The notes beneath the pieces are model-generated. The model was not told the origin of the DNA. It worked only from the letters and a program-made list of their open reading frames with translations, and searched no databases. The translations under genes were made by a program, and so were the position numbers. Positions 28,683 to 39,489 of a DNA stretch of 64,000 nucleotides are shown in pieces; position 1 is the stretch's first letter; each line of letters begins with the position of its first letter. The stretch lies in the NCBI GenBank assembly GCA_963726375.1, contig CAVSCE010000009.1:1-64000 (forward strand), given 5' to 3'. This DNA comes from UTCFX2 sp963726375 (lineage in GTDB: Bacteria > Chloroflexota > Anaerolineae > Anaerolineales > UBA4823).

Positions 28683-29659
28683 CTACGTCCGGCGGAAGAG
28701 CCGGCTGAGCCCTTTGCCGATCGAGCTTTTCCACATGTCCAGCCCGACTGCGCCAACGATCACGATCCCAAGGGTGATTTCCTGCCAGGAGGCAGGCACG
28801 GCCAGCAGGTTCAGCCCGTTCTGGACCACCGCGACGGTCAAAGCACCGAAGAGGGTGGCGATCATGCTGCCATAACCGCCGACCAGGCTGGCGCCGCCGA
28901 TGACTGCAGCGGCGATCGACTGCAGGCCGAGCTCCTGACCGTAGTTAGGCGAGCCGGAGTTCAGCCAGGCGGTCAGAAGCACACCGCCGATCCCGGCAGT
29001 CAAACCGGCGATCAGGAACGCGAGCATTTTATTGCGGTTCACGGCGATGCCCGTCAACCGGGCAGCGGAGGCATTGCCTCCGACCGCATAAATCGCACGG
29101 CCCTGGACCGTGTTGCGCAGGAAGAGCGATGCCAGCGCATATAAGATGATCACATAGTAGAACGGCAGCGGGATCCCGAGGAATTTGCCGTAAAAAAGCG
29201 GCTCCAACATTGGCGAAACCGAGAAAATCGGGGTGCCGCCTGTGATCAGGAAGGCCAGGCCGCGGTAGATGCTCATCGTCGCCAGCGTGACGATGAAGGA
29301 TGGGATCCTGCCGTAGGTGCGATAAAAAGCCGTTTACCGCCCCGCAGGCAACGCCGAGCAACAGCACCAGCAGGATCCCAATCGGGAGCGGGAGGCCCAT
29401 CTTCTTCACCAGGATGGCCAGGGCGCAGGTTACCAGGGCGACCGTCGAACCCGGCGAGAGGTCGATCCCACCGGTCAGGATGACGAGCGTGGCGCCGATC
29501 GCGACCACCGCGACCGTCGCCACCTGCAGGGAGACGTTAGAAAGGTTGGCGGGCATCAGAAAGCGGTCGGTTGCCAGGGTGACGAGGGCAGAAACGACCA
29601 AAAATGCAACAAGCGGGCCGGCGACCGTGGAACGAAAGAACTTTGTTATAGATTTCCAT
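28683..29659 (-). CDS. Ribose-type ABC transporter permease (second importer), frameshifted
   Basis: About 325 residues, eight to ten membrane helices of the RbsC/BPD_transp_2 family. ATG 29659 with a GGAGAG ribosome site. Seen: ATLVILTGGIDLSPGSTVALV (the family's G-G-I-D-L-S-V/P-G motif), GRAIYAVGGNASAARLTGI, and IGGASLVGGYGSMIATLFGA, the conserved loop that contacts the ATPase. Two indels, near 29640 and 29325, are needed. It ends in a basic tail. Follows the ATPase gene by 11 bases. Confidence 0.88.
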
Positions 29660-29670
29660 GATGACTCTCC

Positions 29671-31244
29671 TCAAACTTCCGCTGCGGTTCGTTCCAGGTC
29701 TTCGCTCGCCCCCACACCGGAGGCCATTTCGATCAGCTTGTACTCACTGAGCTGGTCAGCCGAGGTGATTTTTAGGATGCGCCCGTCGCGCACGACAGCG
29801 ACGCGGTCGCTCATCGCCAGCAGCTCCGGGAAATCCGAGCTGATAAAGAGGATCGATGATCCCGCTGAGCGGTGAGCTCGTTGATCACGTTGTAGACTTC
29901 GAGCTTGGCGCCGATGTCGATCCCCTGGGTCGGCTCGTCCATGATCAACAGCCGCGCTTGCGAGAAGAGCCAGCGCGCAACGATCACTTTCTGCTGGTTG
30001 CCGCCGGAGAGATACTGGACGGAGCGGTCGAGGGCGGTGTGCGGGATGTTCATGCGCTCGATATACTTCATCCCAATCTTATGCTCTTTGGTCAGGCTCA
30101 GGAAGGGACCCTGAAGCAGCTCCTGCAGGCGCGAGATGGTGATGTTCTTTGGACCTTCAAAGTTAAAAAAGCAGCCGTCGGTCTTGCGGTTTTCTGGAAG
30201 CATGCCGATCCCGGCGGCGACCGCTTCATTAGGAGAGCGAAACGCCTTCTTATGCCCGTCGAAAGCGATCGAGCCGGTGGTGATTCGGTCCAATCCGTAG
30301 ATGGCGCGGGCGATCTCGCTCCGCCCGGAGCCGAGCATACCGCCCAGGCCGAGCACTTCGCCGACATGGATCGAGAAGCTGACGTCATCGACGCCGGCTT
30401 CGGTGCTGATGTTTTCCACCTTCAGGCAGATCTCCGGGCGGGCGTTGTGCTGCTTGGGATAGTGCTGCTCGATATCGAACCCGACCATCGCACGGACCAC
30501 ATCCCCCATTTTGAGCTTCGAAATCGGGGATGTGAGCACCCACCTGCCGTCTTTTACGATCGTGACCCGGTCGGCGATCTGGAACACTTCGTCCAAACGA
30601 TGAGAAATGTAGATGATTGCTTTATTTTGGGCGGTCAGGCGGCGGATCAAATTCATCAGATGTTCCGTTTCCACCAGACCCAGGGCGGCGGTTGGCTCGT
30701 CCATGATCAGCAGGCTGGATTCGAGCGAAATTGCTTTTGCGATCTCGACCAGCTGCTGCTCGGCAACGGACAGCGTTCCCACGGTAGCATCTGGATCGAT
30801 GACCAGAGAAAGCTGCTCCAGGACCTGGAGCGTGCCTTTGCGGACCGTTTTCCAATCGATCGTCCCGGCAGGAGTGCGCGGGTAGCGCCCAAGGTAGATG
30901 TTTTCAGCGACGGTCAGCGAGGGGACCAGCGAAAATTCCTGATAGATCGTGGCGACCCCTGCAGCTCGGGCATCCATTGGGTGGCGGAAGACCTGGACCT
31001 GGCCTTGATAGAGAATTTCGCCTTTTTCCGGCTGATGAACGCCTGCGATGCACTTGGCGAGGGTCGATTTTCCCGAGCCATTTTCGCCCAGCAAGGCGTG
31101 CACTTCCCCAGGGTAAACCGCCATGGACACATCATCCAATGCCTGGACACCCGGAAAAGCCTTGTAGATGCCGCGCACTTCCCAGGTGGGAGTTTTGGAG
31201 GGCGGGTACTGGTTCTGCACCTGTTCTTCGGTCATTACATTCAT
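29671..31244 (-). CDS. Sugar ABC transporter ATP-binding protein, two ABC domains (second importer)
   Basis: About 520 residues of RbsA/MglA type. Domain 1: Walker A GENGSGKSTL, signature LSVAEQQLVEIAKA, Walker B LLIMDEPTAAL, switch His in IYISHRLDE. Domain 2: degenerate Walker A GMLGSGRSE, signature YLSGGNQQKVIVAR, Walker B LLIMDEPTQGID. One indel near 29850 restores the tail (SSDFPELLAMSDRVAVVRDG). The degenerate second nucleotide site is normal for the family. ATG 31244 or 31235 are both possible starts. Transcribed between the double-domain binding protein and the permease. Confidence 0.92.
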
Positions 31245-31312
31245 GAATTTCTCCCAGGCCTCGGCTTTGACAACAGGTCTGTTTTGATTTTACCTGAAAG
31301 CGTCATGTTGCG

Positions 31313-31344
31313 CCCCAGGAAAAACCTGATGGTTTTTCCTGGGG
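31313..31344. terminator. Hairpin between binding-protein and ATPase genes
   Basis: Perfect 14-bp stem CCCCAGGAAAAACC (31313-31326) / GGTTTTTCCTGGGG (31331-31344), 4-base loop, no T-tract after it on the minus transcript. It sits where importers often have an mRNA-stabilising or partial-termination hairpin that keeps binding protein in excess. Confidence 0.75.
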
Positions 31345-31382
31345 TCTTCGTAGAGAGGGGAAGCCCTCTCAGGGTCAGGTGG

Positions 31383-33566
31383 CTAAGGCTTTTCGCAAGG
31401 ATATTCCTTGGAGGGCTGCGGGAACAGCTCTTCAGGCTTGCACAGGAAGCCGTAGACGTTGTTGATGTCGGTGGTGATGGTGGGGGTCGCGACCCAGCCG
31501 CCCGGGAACTTGGCGTTGAGCACGTCCAGGGCGACCTGCAGGGCGATCTTGCCCATCACGAACGGGGTGGTGTTCTGGGTGCCGGTCCAGCGACCGGCTG
31601 CAATGTCTTCCATGCCGGTCGTGTCGCCGTCGTTGCCGAAGATCAGGATGTCCTTGCGGCCGAGCGCGTTCGGCAGCCTTGTCGGCGCCGATGGCGATGT
31701 AGTCATTGGCGCAGACGACGAGGGTGATCTCGGGGTGCGCCTGGATCATGTCCATCATGGCCTTGTTGCCGGTCTCGACGTTCCATTCGGTGGGCAGCGA
31801 GGCAACGACTTCCATCTCGGGGTAGTTCGCGAAGGCATCGAGGAATCCGCCGATGCGCTCGGTGGAGTGGTAGCCTGGCAGGCCTTCGAGCACGCCTACC
31901 TTGGCTTTCCCGTCCACCATCTTGGCGGCATACTCGCCCAGCGCAGTCGTGCCTTTGCGCTGCGGGTAGCCGACGACGGCGTTGACCGGGGTTGGGAAGG
32001 AAGCGATGTCGGAGTTGACGATCACGACAGCGATGCCGGCGTCGACTGCTTTCTGAACCAGGGGAGCAGCGGCGTTCTCGTCATGGGTGGAGAGGATGAT
32101 CGCGTCGACGCCCTGGGTGGTGACGTCCTGGAGCATCTTCATCTGGGTGGCGATGTCCGCGCCGCTCTGGGGGGCGAGCATGAAGGTCTCGACGCCCAGC
32201 TCCTTGGCCAGGTCTTCGATGCCCGCGCCGATCGCCATGTAGTAGTTGAACTCGGTGGCGGGCGGCATGTAGGCGATCTTGACCGGGTCGCCGGCTTTGT
32301 AGGCTACCGGCGCAGTCGACTGCGAGCCTTCAGCCAGCGGGACCAGCTCCGTCAGCGCCTTCCGGCAGGGCGTACTCTCCAGGGGGCAGCAGGCGCTTCA
32401 GCAGCTTCTGGCGCCTCGCAGGGATATTCCTTGGAAGGCTGCGGGAACAGCTCTTCGGGCTTGCACAGGAAGCTGTTGACGTTGTTGATGTCGGTGGTGA
32501 TGGTGGGGGTAGCGACCCAGCCGCCCGGGAACTTGCCGTTCAGCACATCCAGCGGCGACCTGGAGGGCGATCTTGCCCATGACGAACGGGGTGGTGTTCT
32601 GGGTGCCGGTCCAGCGCCCGGCTGAGATGTCTTCCATGCCGGTCGTGTCGCCGTCGTTGCCGAAGATCAGGATGTCCGTGCGGCCCAGCGACTCGGCAGC
32701 TTTGCGGCCCCGATGGCGATGTAGTCGTTGGCGCACACCACCAGGGTGATCTCGGGGTGCGCCTGGATCATGTCCATCATGGCCTTGTTGCCGGTCTCGA
32801 CGTTCCATTCGGTCGGCAGCGAGGCAACGACTTCCATCTCGGGGTAGTTCGCGAAGGCATCGAGGAATCCGCCGATGCGCTCGGTGGAGTGGTAGCCCGG
32901 CAGGCCTTCGAGCACGCCTACCTTGGCTTTGCCGTCCACCATCTTGGCGGCATACTCGCCCAGCGCAGTCGTGCCTTTGCGCTGCGGGTAGCCGACGACG
33001 CGCATTGACCGGGGTCGGGAAGGAAGCGATGTCGGAGTTGACGATCACCACAGCGATGCCGGCGTCGACCGCTTTCTGACCAGCGGAGCGGCGGCGTTCT
33101 CGTCATGGGTGGAGAGGATGATCGCGTCGACGCCCTGGGTGGTGACGTCCTGGAGCATCTTCATCTGGGTGGCGATGTCCGCGCCGCTCTGCGGGGCCAG
33201 CATGAAGGTCTCGACGCCCAGCTCCTTGGCCAGGTCTTCGATGCCCGCGCCGATCGCCATGTAGTAGTTGAACTCGGTGGCGGGCGGCATGTAGGCGATC
33301 TTGACCGGGTCGCCGGCTTTGTAGGCTACCGGCGCAGTCGACTGCGAGCCTTCAGCCAGCGGGACCAGCTCCGTCGCGCCTTCCGGCAGGGCGTACTCTC
33401 CTGCCGGGGCAGCGGGCGCTTCGGTGCGGCCGGCTTCAGCGGGCGCTTCGGTCGCGACCGGCGCAGGCGCTTCGGTTGCGGCGGGCGGCGGGGCCTGGGT
33501 GGCCGCGGGTGCGCAGCCGGCCAGGATGAAGGTCAACACCAGCAATAATAGAAACAGTTTTTTCAT
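31383..33566 (-). CDS. Double-domain ribose-type substrate-binding lipoprotein, frameshifted
   Basis: ATG 33566 follows GGAGGAGTAAGTGAA. Signal peptide MKKLFLLLLVLTFILAGC with lipobox LAGC, then an Ala/Pro/Glu linker. Domain 1 (about 33440-32405) and domain 2 (about 32390-31383) are complete peripl_BP_4/RbsB-type domains of about 330 residues each, nearly identical in DNA. Both carry EYALPEGA, KIAYMPPATEFNYYMAIG, DAIILSTHDENAAAPLV, LEGLPGYHSTERIGGFLDA, VVCANDYIAIGA and FLCKPEELFPQPSKEYPCE. Domain 1 runs directly into a short linker (APEAAEAPAAP) and the start of domain 2, with no second signal peptide, stop or ribosome site between. At least five indels break the frame, most of them at different places in the two copies. 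A tandem in-frame duplication is inferred; an assembly artefact must be excluded. Confidence 0.8.
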
Positions 33567-33682
33567 TTCACTTACTCCTCCAAAATTTTGAATATTGACT
33601 GCAAAATCGGGTTATACAGTTTCCGGCAATTTTCTGAACACTTGCCTTAGTTTTCAATTGTCCGTCGTCACCTCCTTTCACG

Positions 33683-34677
33683 TTATCGGCAGCTTTGCTG
33701 GGCTGCTTTTCTGCGCTCGTTGAGCACATCGACGACCACAGCAATAATCAAGATCAACCCGGTAACAAAGTTCTGCCAGTAGACATCGACACCCAGCAGA
33801 TTGAGGGCATTTGCCAGGACGCCCATGAACAGGGCGCCGAGGAAGGCGCCGAACACAGAGCCTTCCCCACCGCTCAGGCTGGCGCCGCCGATGATCGTGG
33901 CGGTGATCACCCGCAGCTCAACCCCCGAGCCCACCGTCAGGGAGGACGAGCCGAAGCGGCCGGTGATCATGATCCCGGCGACGCCGGCCAGGACTGCGAC
34001 CAGGCAGTAGTTAAAGATTTTGACCCAATCAACATTGATGCCCGACAGGCGGGCAGCTTTCTCGTTTCCGCCGATGTAGTACATCTGGCGGAAGAAACGC
34101 GAGTTGCGCATCAGAGATGTCGAAAACCATCACCAGGGCGAGCATGATATAAATCGGGATACTGGATCCCGAACAGGCGACCCTGCCCGATCACTGGTGA
34201 ACGAATCCGGCAGGTTCAGCACGGCCTTGCCTGACGCCAGCACCAGGGTCAGCCCGCGCACGGTGATCTGCATGCCCAGGGTGGCGATGAAAGGGTTGAT
34301 CCCCATCTTGGAGACCAGCAGCCCGTTCACCAATCCAACCAGCAGCGCCGCCAGCAGTCCGATCAGGATCGCCAGCGGTGTTGGAAGACTTTCAAGGACG
34401 GTCAGCAGCCAGACCCGGTCACCACGCCCGTGAAGGCCAGGGTGGACCCGACCGAGAGGTCCAGCCCGCCCGAGATCAGCAGGATCACCATCCCGACTGC
34501 AATCGTGGCTTCGACGGATAGCCCCAGCAAGATGGCCTCGATATTTGCCCGGGTCAGAAAGACATCCGAGACCAGGGTCATGAAGAGGGTCATCACCAGC
34601 AGCACGATCACCAGGGAAAATTCCCGATAGGCAGTGATCGAGCGTAAGGTTCGGGTGAGTTTCTCGCTTTTTGTCAT
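33683..34677 (-). CDS. Ribose-type ABC transporter permease (first importer), frameshifted
   Basis: About 331 residues of RbsC type. Start ATG 34677 (MTKSEKLTRTLRSITAYREF). Motifs: VGMVILLISGGLDLSVGST, MGINPFIATLGMQITVRGL, YYIGGNEKAARLSGI, and IGGASLSGGEGSVFGAFLGA. Three indels (near 34430, 34190 and 34115) split the frame. It is distinct from the permease at 28683 in sequence, so the two importers are not a recent copy of each other. The ATPase stop probably overlaps its start as ATGA. Confidence 0.88.
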
Positions 34678-36234
34678 ATTGTGGTCCGTTCTCTCTCGGC
34701 ATTGTATCGGATGCTCCTTGCTGGCAGATCTCATCGATGCCGGCCGCATAAGATAAGGATTGTCTCTTCTGAAAATTCCGCGCGCGGAACTTCACCGGCA
34801 ATCCGGCCGTTATGCATGACCAGGACGCGGTCGCACATCCCGATCAGCTCGGGCAGGTCGGAAGAGATCATGATGATGCCGACACCCGTGGCGGCAAACT
34901 CACGCAGCTTCCGGTAGATCTCGGCCCGGGCGCCCACATCCACTCCGCGGGTCGGCTCATCAAAGATGATCACCTGCGGGTGGATGCCCATCCACATTGC
35001 CACCAGGCATTTCTGCTGGTTGCCGCCCGACAGGTTGAGCACTTTTTTCTCGATCGACGGGGTCTGGATGTCATATGTGCTGATACTTCTGCTCGGCAAA
35101 GCGGTCGATCTGCGGGCGGTTCAGGAAATCGAAGCCGGTGCGTGAAACGGCGCAGGGAGGGCGCGATCACGATTCTCGCGCAGCGGCATCCCAGGAAAAG
35201 GCCCAAGACCTTTGCGGTCTTCGGTCAGGTAGGCGATGCCTTGCTGAATGGCATCCTGCGGGCGGTCGATCTGGAGCGGGTTTCCGTTCAGGTAGACCTC
35301 GCCGCTGTCTTTGCGGTCGATCCCGAAGATCGCCCGCCCGATCTCCGTCCGCCCGGCGCCGACCAGGCCAGCAAACCCAAGGATCTCGCCCCTGCCGCAG
35401 GTCGAAGCTGATCTCTTCAAAACGCCCTCTGCGGCTTAAGTCTTCCACCCGAAAGAATTCGTCGCCCGAGCTGCGACGGCTCGCGATCGCCATACAGGTT
35501 GGTGATCTGGCGCCCGACCATCATGGCGACCAGGTCGTTCTCGGTCACCTCATCCACCTGCCGGCTGCCGATGTGTTTCCCGTCGCGCATCACGATCACC
35601 CGGCTGGCGATCTGGAAGATCTCCGACAGCTTGTGGGTGATGTATATGAAGGACATGCCCTGTTCCTGCAGCTTGCGGATGTTCTGGAACAGGTAGGCGA
35701 TCTCGCTCTCGGTGAGCGAGGAAGTCGGCTCATCCAGGATCAGCACTTTGGGGTTGGTCGAGATCGCTTTGAGGATCTCCAGGATCTGCTGCTGGCCCAT
35801 GGACAGCCGCTTGACGAGCAGGTGCGCGGGTCAAGGTCCAGCTCAAAACGCTTCAGGAATTCTGCGGCCTCCCGGTAGAGCTGCAGCCCAGTGGATATTG
35901 TTCAGGCGGCCGACCGGCTGGCGGTTTGCGAAGATGTTTTCCGCGACGGACAGGCTGCCGACCAGCGAGAGCTCCTGAAAGACCATGCTGATCCCGGCCG
36001 CGATCGCGTCGGCGGAAGAGCTGAACGAGACCGGGCTGTCCTTCAAGCAGGATCCGCCCGCTGTCCGGCTGCTGCGCCCCGCCCAGGATCTGGGTCAGCG
36101 TGCTCTTGCCGGCGCCGTTCTCGCCGACCAGGGCCAGGATCTCGCCCCGCTCCAGGTGTCAGGCTGACATCATCGACCGCCAGCACGCCGGGGAAGCTCT
36201 TTGAGATATTCTCGGTCCGCAGCACCTCTGCCAT
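34674..36234 (-). CDS. Sugar ABC transporter ATP-binding protein (first importer), multiply frameshifted
   Basis: About 510 residues when joined, RbsA type. Start ATG 36234 (MAEVLRTENISKSFPGV). In the different frames: Q-loop region FQELSLVGSLSVAEN, signature MGQQQILEILKAIS, Walker B VLILDEPTSSLTE, switch YITHKLSEIFQIA; second domain GFAGLVGAGRTEIGRAIFG, LSGGNQQKCLVAMW, VIIFDEPTRGVDVGA, MISSDLPELIGMCDRV, and the tail ILSYAAGI. At least six single-base breaks occur, the densest damage in the window, but no domain part is missing. The end is set at a TGA overlapping the permease start; the exact terminus is uncertain. Confidence 0.82.
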
Positions 36235-36310
36235 AATTTGCACCTATGCCGGAAGTCCATGTGCAGGCGATCGCCCAGGCACGCCTGCACAGGCGATCTC
36301 CTCTGAGAAT

Positions 36311-37361
36311 TTACTTGGCGTATATCTCGTTGGCAGCCAGGAAGTAATCGACGTTGGACTAGTCGACGTAGTTGGTCCACGTGAAGAGATTGGTCGGGCC
36401 GGTGGTAACGCCGGCCGCCTTGTTGTCGGTGGTGAGAGGCGCCTGGAAGTGGTTGTAGTTGTAGAGAGTCTGCAGGCACCAGAAGGCCATCGCGGCGTCA
36501 TCCTGTGCGACGGTGCCGGTGAGGGTGCCGTCTTTGATCTTCTGCAGGATGTCGGAGTTGCGGTCCATCGCGACCACCTTTACCTGACCCTTCTTGCCGG
36601 CTTCTTCTACTGCGGTGGCAGCGCCGATCCCGGCGGTGGAGTCGGTGCCGACAAAGGCTGCCAGGTCCGGATTGGCGTTCATGATGTCTTTGGCGACGTT
36701 GACCGCGGTCACGGTGTCGGCCTTGGTGTCGCCGACCTGTACGACCTCGATATCCGGGAATTTGGCGAAAGCCTCACGGAAGCCGGCTTCACGGTCGTCG
36801 AACATCTGGACGCCCGGGATGCTCAGGATTGCGACTTTGCCCTTGCCGCCCAGCGCCTCGGAGATCGCCATGCCGCCGGTGTAGCCCAGGTCGCGCTGGT
36901 AGGAGCCGACGTAAGCGATGCGCTTGGAATCCGGCAGGTCGCCCAGGATGGTCACGACCGGGATGCCGGCATCCGTAGCCTTATCGATCTCGGGCTGCAG
37001 GATCGGCTCGACCGCGAAGGTGCAGATGCCAGCCGGCTTCTTGGCGATCGCCTGGTCGAAGGCAGCAACCATGGCGTTCATGTCGTATTCGGCCGGACCG
37101 ACGTAGGTAGCGGTCACGCCCAGAGCATCGCCGCCCCACTTCCAGCCGTACTTGTGGGCGTTGAAGAACTCCAGGTTGCCCATCGCCGAGACATAGATAT
37201 ATTCCTCAGTCGGAGCGGGCTGGAGCAGCCGGCTCGGCTGGCGCAGCTGGTTCTGCCGGTGCAGCGGCTTCGGGGGTGGGGGTGGCGGCCGGGGCGCAGG
37301 CGCCCAGGACGAGCGCCAGGACGACGATCAGACCAAACAGGAACGTGCTTCTGATTTTCAT
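36311..37361 (-). CDS. Ribose-type sugar-binding lipoprotein (first importer), in-frame TAG and a frameshift
   Basis: Start ATG 37361 (MKIRSTFLFGLIVVLALVLG) with lipobox LGAC, an Ala/Pro/Glu linker, then after one indel near 37200 the domain body: KKPAGICTFAVEPILQPEID, VTILGDLPDSKRIAYVGSYQ, GGMAISEALGGKGKVAILSI, GTDSTAGIGAATAVEEAGKK. An amber TAG at 36361-36359 interrupts the frame after NYVD, yet the same frame continues SNVDYFLAANEIYAK to TAA 36313-36311, a proper end. A single base call (TAC to TAG) would explain it. Differs clearly from the double-domain protein, so the two importers may prefer different sugars. Confidence 0.85.
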
Positions 37362-37442
37362 GTCAATTCTCCTCTTTTGCATCATCTGGTTGAATGTATT
37401 GGCGGGAATGTCATCCAGACGGTCCCGCTGCATAAAGCGATT

Positions 37443-38606
37443 TCATCTGGCGACGCGCTTGCCGCCGCCGAGAACATCTGCCTTCATCAGGTCCTGCACT
37501 TCGCTCTTGGTCACGACCGGCAGGTCGAACATCAGGGTCTGTTTGATGCGAGTCGCCGCATCGCCGACCAGCAAGCCTTTCTGCATGCCCGCCGGGTTGA
37601 AGCCCTCGGTCAGCAGGCCGTAGTAGAAACCGCCGTTCCAGGTGTCGCCGCCGCCCAGCCGGTCCATCAGCACGATCGACTTGACCGCACGGCGAGCGGA
37701 AGAAGCCGCCGCTGGAAGTCCATCACGGCTGTCTCCCAGCGCTGCTGCTCGAAGGTATCGGGATAGCGGATGGTGATCGCGACGATCCGGGTATCGAACT
37801 GCTCCATCACCTGCTCTGCAAACGCCTGGATATCGCCGTCAGCCAGCTCGCCGATGTCGCCCTTGTCGATCTGCTCGGCGGAATACTGCCCGCAGCCGAT
37901 CCCAAACAGGGCAGCCATGTCCTCGATCGTGGTGATCAGGATGTCCACATGCTCCTTCAGGACCGGGGTCATCGCCGCCCGGCACTGCTCGGGAGTCCAG
38001 AGGGTGGCGCGGTAGTTGAAGTCCATCCCGACCAGGCAGCGCAGCCGGCTTGTGAGCGACCGCCTCCTGGAAGGCTTCCAGCAGGTAGTTGCGATCGTAC
38101 TTGCTGTGGGTTGACAGCCCGAAGCTGATCCCGGAAGTATGGAACAGACGGCAGTCCCGCAAAGCGCTGAGCCCAATCCACCATGCCGGCCCCCAGGCGG
38201 CTGGCAGCCGAGTACATGCGCTGGTAATAGGCCACGCTTTTGCGCGGCGTGCGCCCCAACTCGTACAGCAGGCGCCCGACCGGCTCGGCTTTCGGCGCCC
38301 AAACGAAATGGTCGGTGTTGATGCCCTGGCTGCGGGCGGTATCGCGAATCAGCCAGCCATAAGGGTTGTCGGGCACACGGGTGATGTAGGCGGACGGGAT
38401 CCCGAAGCGAGCGAGCGCCATGCACAGGGTAAACTCGCTCCCGGCCAGTGAGAGATGCACCTGGCGGGTGCTCTCCAGGCGCTGCATGATCGCAGGGTGT
38501 GTCGCGCAGCATGGTCTCACCAAAGGTGACGAAGGCCGGGCCTTTTCCAGCGAAGGCGCTCAGGTCATCTTTTGTGATGTTAAAACGTAGCTCTATCGTC
38601 TGCCAT
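37443..38606 (-). CDS. PfkB-family carbohydrate kinase, probable 2-keto-3-deoxygluconate kinase, frameshifted
   Basis: About 350-385 residues joined over five breaks. ATG 38606 follows AAGGAGCGAGATC. Seen: FVTFGETMLRD, LSLAGSEFTLCMALARFGI (the family's G-G/S-x-x-N/T-x-A substrate loop), AYITRVPDNPYGWLIRD, FHTSGISFGLS, MDFNYRATLWTPEQC, and the C-terminal anion hole and catalytic Asp in DRLGGGDTWNGGFYYGLL. This order matches KDG kinases. With a KDPG aldolase at the operon start it supplies KDPG for cleavage, though another keto-sugar is possible. Confidence 0.8.
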
Positions 38607-38625
38607 GATCTCGCTCCTTGCTTGT

Positions 38626-39398
38626 CTACCAGGTTTCGAGGACCGTGAGTCAGGCCGCCGTCGACAAACAGCTGCGTGCCGGTGATGAAGGAAGCCTCGT
38701 CGCTGACCAGGAAGGCGACTGCGTAGCCGATGTCTTCCGGGACGCCAATGCGCTTCATCACCTGGCTGCGCTCCGTCTGGCGTTGCTGTCCGGCGGGGTC
38801 GTCGTAGCTGTCAAAGATGCTCTGGATGAGCGGGGTGAGCACCCAGCCCGGGGCAATCGAGTTAACCCGGATCGTCGGCCCGTAGTCGATCGCCATGTTG
38901 CGGGTCAGGGCGGTGATGCCGCCTTTGGAGGCACAGTATGGGGCAACGCCGTTGACGGTCTGGAAGGAATGCACCGATGAGATGTTGACGATGGCGCCCT
39001 TGCCCATGCGCCTGCATATGCGGGATGCAGTATTTGGCGCACAGGAACTGGCCTTTCAGGTTGACCGCCAGGCAGCGGTCCCAGTCCTCGCTGCAGGTAT
39101 CCAGCACGGATTTGTAGACCCCGATCCCGGCGTCGTTGACCAGGATGTCGATCTTCCCGTACTTGTCCAGGGTCTTCTGGACCATCGCCTTGACCTGCTC
39201 TTCATTGGAGACGTCGCAGAAGACAAAGATGGCATCCCCGCCCGCCTGGCGCATCTCTTCAGCGGTCTTTTCGCCATTCTCTTTGTCCCAGTCGGCCACG
39301 ACAACTTTGGCGCCTTCCTGGACCAGGACCTTGACGATCCCCCAGCCGATGCCTTTGGCGCCGCCGGTCACGATTGCTACACGATCTTTTAGTTTCAT
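38626..39398 (-). CDS. Short-chain dehydrogenase/reductase, frameshifted
   Basis: About 255 residues. ATG 39398 (MKLKDRVAIVTGGAKGIGWG) with AGGAGGTTTCCAATT upstream. NAD(P) motif TGGAKGIG; ILVNDAGIG in place of the usual NNAG; catalytic Ser in NISSVHSF and Tyr/Lys in PYCASKGG; C-terminal GTQLFVDGGLT. One break near 39000 and one near the stop (the tail best reads GGLT-x-VLETW then TAG 38628-38626). Classical SDR of the gluconate/sugar dehydrogenase kind. In the operon it probably oxidises the imported sugar or a keto intermediate. Confidence 0.85.
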
Positions 39399-39489
39399 AA
39401 TTGGAAACCTCCTGTATGATCTGGTATTTGCCTATTTCAGAGGGATCACCCTGCCTCGGCAGAGAAATGCCCTTCCAATGGCCTTTCTC

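Noticed and set aside
29856..31727. A 623-codon open frame on the + strand opposite the ABC transporter ATPase and the binding protein
   Set aside because: It is the GC-rich antisense shadow of a gene with intact Walker and signature motifs; its translation has no recognisable domain.
32400..33566. Two separate tandem binding-protein genes instead of one double-domain gene
   Set aside because: No stop, ribosome site, start or signal peptide is seen between the copies; the linker reads through apart from a small indel.
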